Origin: Oryzias latipes
Taxonomy: Eukaryota > Chordata > Actinopteri > Beloniformes > Adrianichthyidae
Length of the DNA stretch: 64,000 nucleotides
Assembly (NCBI RefSeq): GCF_002234675.1
Contig: NC_019866.2
Span: 15,793,311 to 15,857,310, forward strand
Reading direction: 5' to 3'
The position numbers and the translations under genes are program-made. Positions 1 through 10,560 of this stretch are shown in pieces; the first letter of the stretch is position 1, and every line of letters starts with the position of its first letter. Below the pieces are notes generated by a model that made no database searches, had not been told where the DNA came from, and was given only the letters and a program-made list of their open reading frames with translations.

Positions 1-165
1 TGGGAAACCAGGGTTTGTTTCCCAGTTGGGGTCCTGGGCAAGACCACACTACTGCCTAACTATGTAGCCACAAGGGGACCCAGACTTGGGCCCCCTGTGC
101 CGACTGGGGACCGGTTGTGCGTCAGGATGGGCATCCAGAGTCAGCCAAACCACTTGTGCGCAAAA
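1..165 (+). repeat. SINE/LINE-tail-like interspersed repeat fragment
   Basis: Around positions 112-150 the wording (gttgtgcgtcaggatgggca) resembles the 'gttgcgtcaggaagggcatc' block seen in the SINE at 55.2 kb and in the LINE leader at 61.5 kb. The piece lacks a clear 5' head and runs off the window edge, so it is probably an old member of the same SINE/LINE partnership. Assignment is by eye. Confidence 0.35.
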
Positions 166-248
166 CAGTAAAGGGGTGGGTCTTTAAATTGGATTTTTAT
201 GTGCAATTTTGCATTATATGACCCCAAGAAAACGTTTTCCCTATTAAG

Positions 249-1063
249 AAAAAGTAAACATGAGTTAGCTGGTCACTAATGACATTCTATATATCTGTGT
301 AGATCGTCAGTGATCCAGGTCCAGATTCTAGACTTGAAAAGATATAATCAGCGTTTCTCCGCTCATCCATTAAACTTCTAAGCTCAGAAGAACAGAATCA
401 TGCTATGTTTGCAGGTAAACAGAAAACAGTTAGATAATTTAGCTAAAATAATCCAAAACAAAGATCATAATACTTATATGCAAAGAATAAAACGTATGTT
501 TAAATATGTTTTGTTTTATTGCACATGTGAGACAGGGAGTGTGTTTCAAGACTAAACAATGAACCGTGTCTTTGTTCAAGGTCCACATCTTATCAACACC
601 TGCCATCCAAAGCTGTGTGTGGATCACACAATCGCACACATTTGGATGACTAAACCATAGTGCACCCACACTAGTAGTCTCAAAAATCCTGCTGTGGTGG
701 CAGAAATGATGGAGATCTTTAACTTTACAGCAGCCTTATGTGACTATACCTCTGTTTGGCTCCTGAAAGACCACAGACTTTCCCAGTTCGACTCCCAGCC
801 GCCTGTGAAACACAGAAACGCGTGGTTTCACTCACTGTAATCCCACGACTGACACGAGGCATCAGTCACGCTGCTCATTCATTCATTCATTAAGCCACGC
901 ACAACCTGATCCACATAATATGACATAAGGGCCACAAAACAGTGTAAACGTAAAAAATAAAAATCGCTGCAACTGGTTCCCAAACATGGTTCAACTCAGC
1001 CGTTACAAAGAGACATTTCCTCATTAGTAAAAAGTAAACATGAGTTAGCTGGTCACTAATGAC
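249..1063 (+). repeat. 35-bp direct repeat pair in prpsap1 introns
   Basis: An identical stretch of 35 bases (core 'gttagctggtcactaatgac') occurs at 249-283 and again at 1029-1063, exactly 780 bp apart. The right copy lies just inside intron 1 of prpsap1, and the left copy lies beyond exon 2. The flanks are only loosely similar, so either a short local duplication or a conserved repeat fragment could explain it. Confidence 0.6.
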
Positions 1064-1157
1064 GTAGTACTTACTCTGTTATCTTCTTGGCTAATTCTGT
1101 GCACGCTGCCGTGGAGTTAGCAGAAAAAACACGGTAGCCACTTTTGGCGACATTCAT
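750..1157 (-). CDS. prpsap1: Phosphoribosyl pyrophosphate synthase-associated protein 1, exons 1-2 (partial)
   Basis: This is the N-terminus of the non-catalytic PRPP synthetase-associated protein (PAP39), which binds PRPP synthetase and is thought to restrain its activity in nucleotide precursor synthesis. Exon 1 runs from 1157 down to 1075. It starts at ATG, reads MNVAKSGYRVFSANSTAACT and onward, and ends at a GTAAGT donor. Exon 2 runs from 802 down to 750, is preceded by a TTTCACAG acceptor, reads ERLGVELGKSVVFQEPNR, and ends at a GTATAG donor. Phases join cleanly (27 codons plus 2 nt, then 1 nt plus 17 codons plus 1 nt). The 'GYRVFSANSTAACTEL' block is characteristic of PRPSAP1 and differs from PRPSAP2. 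Later exons would lie left of position 1. Both exons are too short to stand out as ORFs. A CpG-richer stretch at 1158-1310 probably holds the promoter and 5' UTR. Confidence 0.9.
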
Positions 1158-1320
1158 TCTAGAGCTGTGTCTTCTTGCGGCTAATAAACCCCGTCACACT
1201 TGCAGTTTCCCAACAAAACGACCACGCCAACTGAAGTGTTTTATGGCGCTAGGTAGCTAACGGCTGCCCCACTGCCTGCGCCGTCGCTTTAACTCAATGG
1301 CCGAATGATCGTGGCGAAAA
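1158..1320 (-). promoter_or_regulatory. Probable prpsap1 promoter / 5' UTR
   Basis: Directly upstream of the prpsap1 start codon on the minus strand, this stretch is clearly richer in G+C and CpG than the AT-rich DNA on its right, as expected for a housekeeping promoter. No TATA box or exact start site can be assigned. Confidence 0.45.
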
Positions 1321-2156
1321 ATTATTTTTGTTTCAAAAATTATTTTACCTAAGTAATAGGTTTTAATTCGAATTTATGTAGACTTATATTATTTTATATG
1401 ATAAATAATACAGTTGTTCGTAAAAGTGGAGAAAAAAACGACTACTACTTTCAGGGTAACTGAAGAGCTATGCTCCAAACTACGGCAAGCTTTTAGAGAC
1501 AATCTTTTCGACTTTGCTTTGCTAAGTAGAAAACCGATTTTGCTTACCATAAGGGATCATTTTTGTGATAATACTTAAATTTTTAATTGGGAAAAAATCG
1601 GTGTTGTATTATAAGACTTTCTAAAGAAAAATTAAATGAATTAGTAGCATTGAAAAACCATTTTGAAAACCATTTTACACATCTTTTCTCTGGTCTTTCA
1701 GCAAAACTTTTCTTCAATTAAATCTTTTTTTAGGGTCAGACAACTGTAAGCGATACAAATATTCCACATTTTGGAGAGAAAATTTCTAAATAGGAAAAAA
1801 AACACTTTTTTAAAGTTGCAAATATTTTCTTGCATTCAGTGAACATTCCATGCAAATCACAACCTATAATGATTATCAAAAGTCCCTATAGGCTATACAT
1901 TTTTAAACTGAGGTCAATCCTGTGAGTGCTAAAGTAATAAATTCAAAGAATATGTTGCAGAAATGATCATTAGAAAATGACTGACAAAGTCACATCTACA
2001 GTACAGTATGTGCAGTTATGTCAAGAAGTCAGTTTTCCCAATGAGTTATATCACTAGAGGAGACACCACGTGGTTCCCCATGGGAGGAGAGCACCGCCAT
2101 CTTGGTGAGGTCAAGTTACTACTGCAGTACATGCATGTTAACACATTTCTTGCATA

Positions 2157-2614
2157 ATGCCAGTTCATTGTGCGGGTTTCAACTGCCAAAATCAGATAAA
2201 TGAGTCCATGAAGGAGGTAGGTGTATCATTTCACAGGTAAGTATTTTAATTTTTTTCTTTTAATGCTGCAGGGGCTTCATGAATAGAACACATGTTGACA
2301 TGCATGATGCTGCAGGGCTGTTATCAACATGCTGCATGATGTACATTTATTTTGCTGTCAATATAAATGTACATTTTATTTTGCTAAACCTGTATACAGC
2401 ATACTAGGCTATTATAGTAATACAGATTTATACATTTCTGACTCAGTGACTGAACTTTTCTTGCAGGTATCCAATGGATTCAGACTTAGGGAAAAAGTGG
2501 GCCTTAGCCATCAAAAGAGTTAACCCAGATGGATCACCGAGGTACCAACTAGTAATACAGTCTGGCTGTTTTGTGGAAACAGATTTTGATAAGAGGCCAG
2601 ACTGTTTTTTTAGG
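2157..2614 (+). pseudogene. Decayed THAP domain of P-like transposase (two exons)
   Basis: Exon 1 (2157-2236) reads MPVHCAGFNC, then a stretch ending VGVSFHR, and stops at a GTAAGT donor. Exon 2 (2467-2614) follows a TTGCAG acceptor with matching phase and reads [18 protein letters not shown] and onward, to a GTAAAT donor. This matches the THAP layout: an N-terminal Met-Pro, the first two zinc-binding cysteines (positions 5 and 10), a SFH-R-(Y/F)P block, then the tryptophan. The second half of the zinc site is broken: where the family has Cys-x2-His-Phe, this copy has Gln-Ser-Gly-Cys-Phe. The DNA-binding fold is therefore probably non-functional. No downstream transposase exons are seen before the microsatellite. 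Confidence 0.75.
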
Positions 2615-2649
2615 GTAAATCTATTGTTCACTTTTGGACTTATTTTGAA

Positions 2650-2662
2650 TATTATTATTATT

Positions 2663-2740
<78 letters not shown>

Positions 2741-2751
2741 TATTATTATTA

Positions 2752-2803
<52 letters not shown>

Positions 2804-2920
2804 ATTATTTTTATTATTATTTATTGACTTATTATTTATTTATTGTTATTTATTGTTTGTATTGACTTACCATTGATTTATTATCATTATTATTATTATT
2901 ATTATTATTACTATTGACGT
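2650..2920 (+). repeat. (ATT)n-(AAT)n-(ATT)n microsatellite, self-complementary
   Basis: An uninterrupted run of AAT triplets (about 2665-2740) is flanked on both sides by ATT triplets, so the strand can fold on itself. A second short ATT run lies at 2880-2912. The apparent poly-Asn/poly-Tyr ORF here is an artefact of this repeat. Confidence 0.95.
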
Positions 2921-3106
2921 AGTGTTGGGTTTTTCTAAATAATTTAAATAACATGTCAAAGAGGTCTAAAACTTCTAAATTTTTAGAAATTAATTTTAAA
3001 AATTCTTTCTAATAATTTTTTCATTTGTAAGAAGTCCTGCAACAATGCATTTTCATTCAAGTTTGAGCTTTTAAGGCTGACTGTTTATCTTCTTTAACAA
3101 CAACAA

Positions 3107-3111
<5 letters not shown>

Positions 3112-3152
<41 letters not shown>
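3112..3152 (+). repeat. (TA)n microsatellite
   Basis: About 20 tandem TA dinucleotides inside the right half of the P-like element. Confidence 0.95.
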
Positions 3153-3156
<4 letters not shown>

Positions 3157-3368
3157 AAACATAATATATTTATATAAATGTATAAATATATTTAAATCTA
3201 AAAATATATACAGTTTATAAAAGCTACTTAGACACCACTAAAATCAATAGAAATCAATGTCATGTGGGCGTCGTCGACCTCACCAAGATGGCGTCGCGCT
3301 CCGCCTCCGTCGGCCAGGCTTCTAAAGCGGGCGTGTCTCCTCTAGTGATATAACTCATTGAGTTTTCC

Positions 3369-4856
3369 TTCTGATCCACAATATTCCATAGGGTGGCGCC
3401 AGAGAACTACTTACTACTACTTACTATTTACTACTACTAATGAAGAAGCAATGGCCTTTGAGCTCCATCCTTACCAAAACGTTGATGTGTTACGTTTTTT
3501 TTATCGTGCAGTATGCAGCACAATTGATACTTTTTTACAACTATCCCTCATCATATACATGTCGTGTTTTTAGTATATTCCTATTCCATTTATTCCTATA
3601 ATGATAATAAACATGAAGATCCTTAAAAGTTCTCGTGTTCTGAGATGAGTGTGTTATCTTGGTTCCTCCATGACTTTTTGCAGTACAACTATAGAGATGA
3701 AAGACCACCGACAAACATGTTGCGGCTTTTGGTGAAGCTGACTTTATTGTCCCTGATGCAATTCGAACAGGACGGTTCAAATTTCCAAATGCCATCAAAA
3801 ATACAAATAAAAAGGGTGCATGCTTTATATTTCTGTAACTCAGACAGAAACCGGTTAGTCCTGACATCCTTCAAAGAAATTTGAAACGTGTGATGCTGAA
3901 AACAAGACACTTCACCCTCCTTACCTCCAGTGTGGCTCCACTGGTGTGTGAATGCGTATGAATGTCCTGGTGATGGTCAGAGGGGTCGTAGGCTAGGTAT
4001 ACATGAGGAGTGAATGAATAATGGACACATTATTATTATTATTAAAGTGCATGCTCAAAGAATCATGTTTGCTTTTAACACTTGAAACTATTTTTCTAGA
4101 AGCAAATCCAGCCAGAAACACATGAAGACATAATCCAACTGTGAAGTTAGTGGGGAAATTTCTGATGAAACAAAGGAGTAAAAGCTTAAAAGTTGTGGGG
4201 AATCATTCTGCAGGTTTTAGAATAAATACATATTGTTAAAAGTATTTTTTTCTGAATCTAGAATGTGGAAAAATGTCTAACAAATGCTAGTCTATTCTAT
4301 GCTAAATCAGTTTAGATCATTTTGGTGCAAAAATAAACCTGTTATAACTTTGTTTTTGCATTGAAACCAAGTCTTCTGGGACATTGTATTTTTTTTCTTT
4401 TGTGCAAAATATTCAAAAATAATGAAAATAATGTTTAATATTGGCAAAACAGATGATTGTAGATGAAACATTCCAACCACTTCTGACATGTATTGAAATA
4501 TTTCACACCTCATTAGATTTACAAGTTTTGTTTTTAGCAGCTCTTAGGATGTGTTAGGAAGTGTAAACTGTAGTTGAAAGTATTTACAATTTTAGAGGCC
4601 TACATGCATCTCTCAAAGTTTATCTCAATTTTTTAATCCTATTCTCTAATGTGTTTTCTTGAGAAATGTTGCAACTGTAGTAGCTGTGCATTGCTGTATC
4701 TAGCATCACTTTTATTTGGGAAAATACTTTAAAACAATTCTTCTATACAGATGTGTTACCAGCCTAACAACTAGTTACATGGTTCTTCTCATGTTGATTT
4801 CATTAAAAAAATAATGTCAAACAATTTTTCACCAACTATTTTGTTTCTGCAAGTCT
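3369..4856. other. Intergenic DNA with old repeat traces
   Basis: AT-rich sequence with no credible exon. A short stretch near 3925-4060 (patterns such as gtgtgaatgcgtatgaatg and a short ATT run) resembles widespread fish interspersed repeats. The ORFs here are short, overlap on both strands and have no recognisable motif. Confidence 0.5.
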
Positions 4857-5340
4857 TATAACTCCCTCTCGGATCATCTTTTTATCTGTTGTAAAAGTGT
4901 TCAGTGGTTTCAATTATGATTATGCCATTTTTAGCCTAAGTCAAAATATTTGTGTTGTTTTAGGACATACTGCAGAGCTGCAGTAGATCATTAGAAATTC
5001 ACCTACTTGTTGGTGGCTCTGTGGGTGCACAGCATCTCCGCCCCCCTTCCCATCACACATAACTGAGAACTCTCTGTTTACACTACATAAATGGCGAGCA
5101 ATTTTGAAGCCATCCAGCCGTAGAGTTTGGAGTCAGATGCCCGTCTGGATGAGGAAAACAAGGACGTACATGGAGCTTGTGGCCCACCAAGCATCTTTTC
5201 TACATCACAAATACACTGTTTTTTCAAAAGGCATCTTTAAAATAATGATCAAAAAAAATTCTGAAAGCAATTTTAAGCTTAATTTTATTTTTAGAAAAAG
5301 TACACAAGCATTTTAATAATTCGCAATTTTCACATTTTTT
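4857..5340 (-). mobile_element. Member of the ~500-bp 'GACCCACTCC' TIR family, minus orientation
   Basis: The sequence matches, in reverse, the element at 10561-11075: the right-hand terminus of the family (ctctcggatcatctttttat) opens the copy at about 4866, followed by the shared internal blocks (ctgcagagctgcag, gagcttgtggccc, ttctacatcacaaa). The left-hand family terminus is degraded. Non-coding. Confidence 0.6.
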
Positions 5341-7474
5341 AAGGAAACATTTTATTAATGTTACTACTTTCCCTTTTGCAGCCAATACTTCTGCTTCCTC
5401 CAGTTTCAGTTACTGATACATGACCAAATAATAAATCAAGTCTTGATTAATTTCTCGTTTTGTTATAAACACTTTCTGCAGCCATCAATTAACTGATGGC
5501 TTATTTGGACAACCTTAAGCGCTGCCCCTGCTTTATACTTTCCTCAATGTTCCCTGATTGCATAATAAGCCTTTTCCTATTTGAATGGAGTCCGTGTGAG
5601 TTACAGTAAAGGGAGTGCCTCCACACCCCTAATACCAAACAGCTGGCGATGTGTTTCTGTCAAAACTGTTAAGAAAGTTCATCTGGGTGATTTCACTGCC
5701 TTTGCTTATATGTAAAACATAACAAACTGATGACCTTCCAGCGTTCCTCTGACCTTTCAGACCTGCGTTTTACTCACAAAAATATTGTTTCAAGATACCT
5801 ATGTTGTATTTATCAAGTTTTTATGAGTTTTTTATTGTATATTGATGTAATTTTTGTCTTTGAAAAAGTGGATGATAAAAAAAACAAAAAACTCTTTTCT
5901 GAGTAACTTCCAGCACCATTTAAAAGTCACAGTTACAAACATTTCTGGTTGTGTAAATAAACACAAACTAGTCACAGACATAAATCCATGAAATGTCCTG
6001 TGTTTGAACTAGTGTGTTTCACAAAAGTTGCAGTTTGTGTTTTTCAGGGATCATGAAAAAGCTTTTCTGAGAGAACCTGGTTTAGTTGTGATGCTCAAAT
6101 AGATTTACTTTCATCTGAATGCACTGAACTCAACCAAATCCAAAAAATTGCAATTTATGAAAAAGAGTGTATAGTTTTACACAAATCACTAATTATGCGT
6201 CTTTTAGATTCCCAAAAAATGATTAGGATGACCCAAATGTATTTGTTTTTATCCATTTTCAAAAGCAAAAGCATGAGAATGTGTGGGAACAATAAGGTTA
6301 TTTTGTGTTTTATGGTTTGGCTGCAGCTTCAAACGATTGCAAAAAAAGCGTTTTTTCATTCAGTCATAAGATCCAGACCCTCAGGCTGAACAAGTTCTTT
6401 GTTTCTAGAATAAAAGCACTCTTGATCAGAAAAATATTTTTTTATGATGTTTTTGTCATATGTCTTAAATATTTCCAATAAGTCAGCTTTTAGCTTCTTC
6501 TGTTGACACTGCAAGTGGAGAAAGATTCCCTTCTGTTTTCACAGCAGGGAAACACCATTGGACGTAAAGGTATGTCATAACAATGAAAGGAATTCCTCCC
6601 AAAAGGAAAATATTGACATTTTTGTTTTTTTTAATGTTTAATTATTAAATAATTGGTAACAAATTAACTTGAAAACAACTAATCACTTTAACTGAAAATA
6701 TAAATTAGCAATTTACCAAAAAAAATTGGATCAATTGTCAATAAAATTGCCTATCTGTTGGCACGCTGTTAAAACACTTGGCAAAGTACTTCAATCCAAT
6801 TATTGGATATTTATGTTGGAATATATTTTTTCTTTACTTATATACATGTCCCTCACAAGTTTCAGCGTTACTATTTTTTACAGACTTGTTTTCCCAATTT
6901 TTTGATAAAAAGACAGCTGACTCAACTTTGTAATCTGATTGTTGTATTAAACAAATAAAAAAACAAAATAAAATAAAGCAAGAAATAATTCATTTTTTAA
7001 TTAAATGTATTGTGTTAAGACATGTTTTTGATCATTCAAGTGATTTTTTTTTTATTCATTCCAGAGGAATCTGGAACCTGTGTTGCATCATACAAATGTC
7101 AAAAAGGTATGTATGGGTATCTGGGATATGCAAGTTTGGTGTTTCTGAGTTTTTTTGGAATAATCAAGACTCTGGAAGAAATGCAAAAAAAGTGTTTATT
7201 AATCTCCAGCCTCCACAGGAATGATCAAGTAACATTCTTTGTGTCTCACCAAAGGTGCATGACTTTCTTCTAAAAACATTTGATTTGAATCATGAAGGCC
7301 CCACTGGAATTTTGTGCTAACCAAAACTTGTAAAAAGAAAAAAAGACCTCAGGAGCTGCATGCTTTATTGAGCGGAAAGCTCTGCAGCCCCACCTTGAGG
7401 TGTTTGAACATCCAGTTAAAGATTAGCCTTTTTCTTTTTTCACTTTTGCATTAAAGCTTTAGAGATCTGTCTGT
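5341..7474. other. Intergenic AT-rich DNA, no feature recognised
   Basis: No exon with acceptable splice sites or protein similarity, and no clear transposon ends. ORFs of 60-83 codons here lack any motif and are expected by chance. Confidence 0.5.
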
Positions 7475-7478
7475 TTAA

Positions 7479-7683
7479 CCCTTGTGCTATCCTAGGCATT
7501 TTAACATTGGGAGTTGGGTCATCTAGACCCACTACACAGTGCTCTGAACCTTTTTTCTTCAACGATTTGTGAACCTCACTGGTGTCCATGGATTACATGA
7601 AATCTTTCCACCTTTATCCACCTTTGTCATGGTAGGGGGAACACGTCAATGTAAGGGTGGGGTCATCTAAGATAGCACAAGGG
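7479..7683 (+). mobile_element. piggyBac-type MITE, 205 bp
   Basis: The element begins CCCTTGTGCTATC and ends with the reverse complement GATAGCACAAGGG. It is flanked by TTAA at 7475-7478 and 7684-7687. TTAA target duplications with CCC-initial inverted repeats are diagnostic of piggyBac elements. A nearly identical copy in the opposite orientation lies at 47060-47264, and a different, shorter member lies at 52495-52577. No coding capacity. Confidence 0.88.
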
Positions 7684-7768
7684 TTAAGCATTTCAGTGAA
7701 ACATAAGAAAACATCAAACACCAATAAAGTGAATTATGCCAGCACAATAAACAATAATAGTTTTTTAA

Positions 7769-7901
7769 ACTGCTGCAGTGAGATGGAAATTGTGTTTTTG
7801 GTTGTTTTGCTATTTGATCATGTATTGCAAGTTATAACGTCATAGCAATCTTAATCACTAATATCGCAAATCGCAACTTTTCCTCATATCGTGCAGCCCT
7901 A
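7769..7901 (+). mobile_element. hAT MITE right-end fragment
   Basis: It matches the last ~135 bp of the complete element at 57767-58178, including the terminal tcatatcgtgcagcccta. The left half is missing, and the piece lies just right of the piggyBac-type MITE. Confidence 0.7.
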
Positions 7902-9039
7902 AAGTGATTTCGATGCAGGTTTTTGGTGTCTTTGCTAAAAAAAAAAAATTGGATAATCTGTTCAAATATAAACAGGAAAACCCAGAAAGATTTGCATTTA
8001 ATTAACGATCACGTCATCACAAAACAACGAGCCTGATCTCATGAGCAAAACCAGGGGCCTCAATCTGAGGCTCCAGAGCCATATATTACTCTTTATTCCT
8101 CTGTTGTGGCTCTTTGGCTTTGAAGCACAATGCTGATGCTTTGAATAAATGATGTTATTGAAGTTTTTTTAGTTATGATTAGATTTTTAAATGGAGGTGA
8201 TCTTAAATTATCTTTTTTTTTTTTTGCCACGGCTAACATTGCTCTAAAATCTAGAGGTCTTGAGTGCTTTACAGCTCCTCATGAATTCAAAGGTGTCAAA
8301 TAAGTGAGCAAAAAGTTTGATCTATTGTCAGAGCTGCTCATAATTAGGAAAAAATTCAAGCAAATAATATCTTCTGCTGAACAACAGTGTCTAATTGATG
8401 TTCATAGGAAAGTTCTTAAGGTATTCAAATGCAAGTTTTTTTTAAATGGATTCTATATTACTGTCTTAATGTTTATATTCAATAGTAAAAGTAAAAAAAG
8501 GATGATGAAGCACCAAAGTCATAATGATGGAACGTTTGACTTTTATGCCTTTTTAATTCAAGAAAATCCCCTGCAACAGGAAGTTCTTATTTTGTCACAT
8601 TTTATTTTGAAAGAAACTTATATGCACTCCCGTCTAAAGTAAAAAAAATCAATCTGTTTTATACAGTAAAGTATAAGACTGTTACAATTCGATCATTGTT
8701 AATATTTAATTGTTAAATTTTATTAATATATTAAATAAATGGTCACAAAACGCGAAATCAAGATTAAGTGGGATTTTGCAGCTCTGACTGGTCAGTAAAG
8801 AAAATGGTCTAAATGCCTCTTTTGGGGTTAAACTCAGTCAGCAACACCAAGTGGTTTAAAAGTGGGCAGAAAATGTGGTGTTTCTGTGATGGCCCCTTCT
8901 GTGTTTGCCCACGTTGGCTTGAGCCAGCCACCCAGTCGACTGCGTAGCTAGCTCTGCTGGCCAGGCTCATCTGCTCTGCTGGACCAGGTGGCTGGTTTTT
9001 GTAGTGAGCCATCCTACTGAGTGCCCACTTGTGCCGTCA

Positions 9040-9436
9040 ATCCATCCATCCATCCATCCATCTATCCATCCATCCATCCATCCATCCATCTTCCTCCACT
9101 TATCCGGGACCGGGTCGCGGGGGCAGCAGTCAAAGCAGACATGCCCAGATTTCCCTCGCCCCAGCCATTTCCTCCAGCTCCTCTGGGGGGACCCCGAGGC
9201 GTTCCCAGGCCAGCCGACAGACATAGTCTCTCCAATGTGTCCTGGGTCTTTCCCTGGGCCTCGGCCCAGTGGGACATGCCCGGAACACCTCTCTAGGGAG
9301 GCGTCCAGGAGGCATCTGGACTAGATGCCTTTCGATGTGGTGGAGAAGCGGTTCTCCGCGGTGACCGAGCTTCTCACCCTGTCTCTAAGGGAGCGCCCAG
9401 CCACCCTACGGAGGAAGCTCATTTCAGCTCCTTTAC
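9040..9436 (-). mobile_element. L2-clade LINE 3' end, 5'-truncated, minus orientation
   Basis: Read on the minus strand, this segment ends with the typical tail of a non-LTR element: the 'cccggataagtggaggaaga' block followed by a (GGAT)n/(ATGG)n tail at 9040-9090. The same tail block is present at 60483-60559. The translated ORFs over the tetranucleotide run (poly-IHPS) are artefacts. Confidence 0.65.
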
Positions 9437-9915
9437 AGCTCCCCTGTAAACCGCCATCCTTAACGTGGTGGGGGAGTTTGAGAGCTCGGGTGATCCCAGG
9501 AGCTAAGCTGTCTGGGGCTTAATCTGTCTGGGGCTTAAACCCCTGGTAGGGTCTCCCATGGTAGACAGGTCCTGGGTGACGAGCCAAAGAAAGAGTGGTT
9601 CAGAAGCCTCTGATGAAAAGAAAGATCAAGGACCCAATGATGTCACCCAGATTGGCGTCACCAGGGCCCCACTCTGGAGCCAGACCTGGGGTTGGGGCTC
9701 ACAGGCGAGCGCCTGGTGACCGGGGCTCTTCCTTTCTGGCTCAACCCGAAGGAGCGACGTGGGACCACTCTCCCATGGACCCACCACCCGCTGGAGAACT
9801 CAAAAAGGGCCGTTGCATTGTGGTTTGGGTGGCAGTCGAAGGCGGGTGCCTTGGCGGCCCAAACCCCAGTCATGGAATTTGGCTTTTGGGACATGGAACG
9901 TCACCCAATTTAGCC
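9437..9915 (+). mobile_element. Second LINE: 5' leader and first codons of the endonuclease ORF only
   Basis: The sequence resembles the leader of an endonuclease-encoding fish LINE. It ends in a region that reads ...GTWNVT in one frame (near 9885-9908), the start of an apurinic endonuclease domain, and then switches abruptly to the flanking inverted-repeat sequence. LINE copies normally lose their 5' ends, so a 5'-only fragment suggests a later deletion or recombination. The clade (possibly I/Nimb) is from memory only. Confidence 0.5.
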
Positions 9916-10560
9916 AATGTGGGCAAACACAGGTGGGGCCACCATGGAAACTGCTGACAAACCCATTCGTGGCCCACATTTTCTGCCCACTTTTAAACCA
10001 TATGGGGCTCACTTGGCCTTGATGGCTTGACCTCTGAGCTAATCATAGATAATCTGATTTAATAAAAATGTCAATGGGCTTTAATGACAATCGTCTCACT
10101 AAAATAGCTCTCTTATGTGAGAGGTGATTAGCTTTTTAAATGTCATGTTGCTAAGTTAGGTGAGATACAATGACATGGCAAAAACCTGATGGCCAGTTTT
10201 TGCCGCCAGTTTAATATGGCACGCTATCAGTAACTGTGTCAATGTTTAACACCACCCTGTTCGGTGCACCCACCCATGCAACGCTGTTAATATGTAAGTT
10301 CTTTGCACTTCTGATAACGTGTTTGCACCATTTGGGCTGTAAAACTCTGGAATTCTAGGTTGAGGAGTCCCTTTTCAGCTCAGACTATGATAAATATGGA
10401 GCATCTTTACAATTTCTTTTTGAATCTGTGACAGCAGAAGTGAGATATGCTTTCCCACTGATAACAACAAAGCAGGGAACTGTATGTATGTGTGGGTGTG
10501 TTGACAGTATGTGCATAGAATGTAAAACGGACTAAAATCAAGCTGTCACTTTCTGGTTCT

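Larger units (their letters stand above)
2039..3360 (+). mobile_element. P-element-like DNA transposon, non-autonomous
   Basis: The element is bounded by a 28-bp perfect terminal inverted repeat, whose first 20 bases are CAATGAGTTATATCACTAGA, at 2039-2066 and 3333-3360. It is flanked by a perfect 8-bp target duplication, AGTTTTCC, at 2031-2038 and 3361-3368. Subterminal inverted copies of GCCATCTTGGTGAGGTC lie at both ends. Inside is a two-exon THAP-domain remnant (2157-2614) followed by ATT/AAT microsatellites; no transposase catalytic region is visible. P-superfamily transposons make 8-bp duplications and encode an N-terminal THAP domain, so the combination points to this superfamily (the relatives of vertebrate THAP9). 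The boundaries are directly visible; the superfamily assignment is inference from the THAP domain plus duplication length. Confidence 0.82.
8851..10000 (+). mobile_element. Inverted-repeat element opened by two LINE insertions
   Basis: The segment at 8851-8878 (core tttaaaagtgggcagaaaat) is repeated exactly in reverse complement at 9973-10000. The similarity continues inward through blocks such as gtgtttgcccac. Between the two arms lie two unrelated LINE fragments (separate entries), so the arms appear to be a fold-back or MITE copy that received the LINEs. The outer limits are not defined, and no target duplication was recognised. Confidence 0.55.

Noticed and set aside
2474-2827. 117-codon ORF with poly-Asn and poly-Tyr runs
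   Set aside because: Only its first part is the THAP exon; the remainder is an ATT/AAT microsatellite.
9004-9324. Overlapping ORFs on both strands rich in His-Pro-Ser-Ile
   Set aside because: They translate the ATCC tetranucleotide tail and 3' UTR of a LINE.
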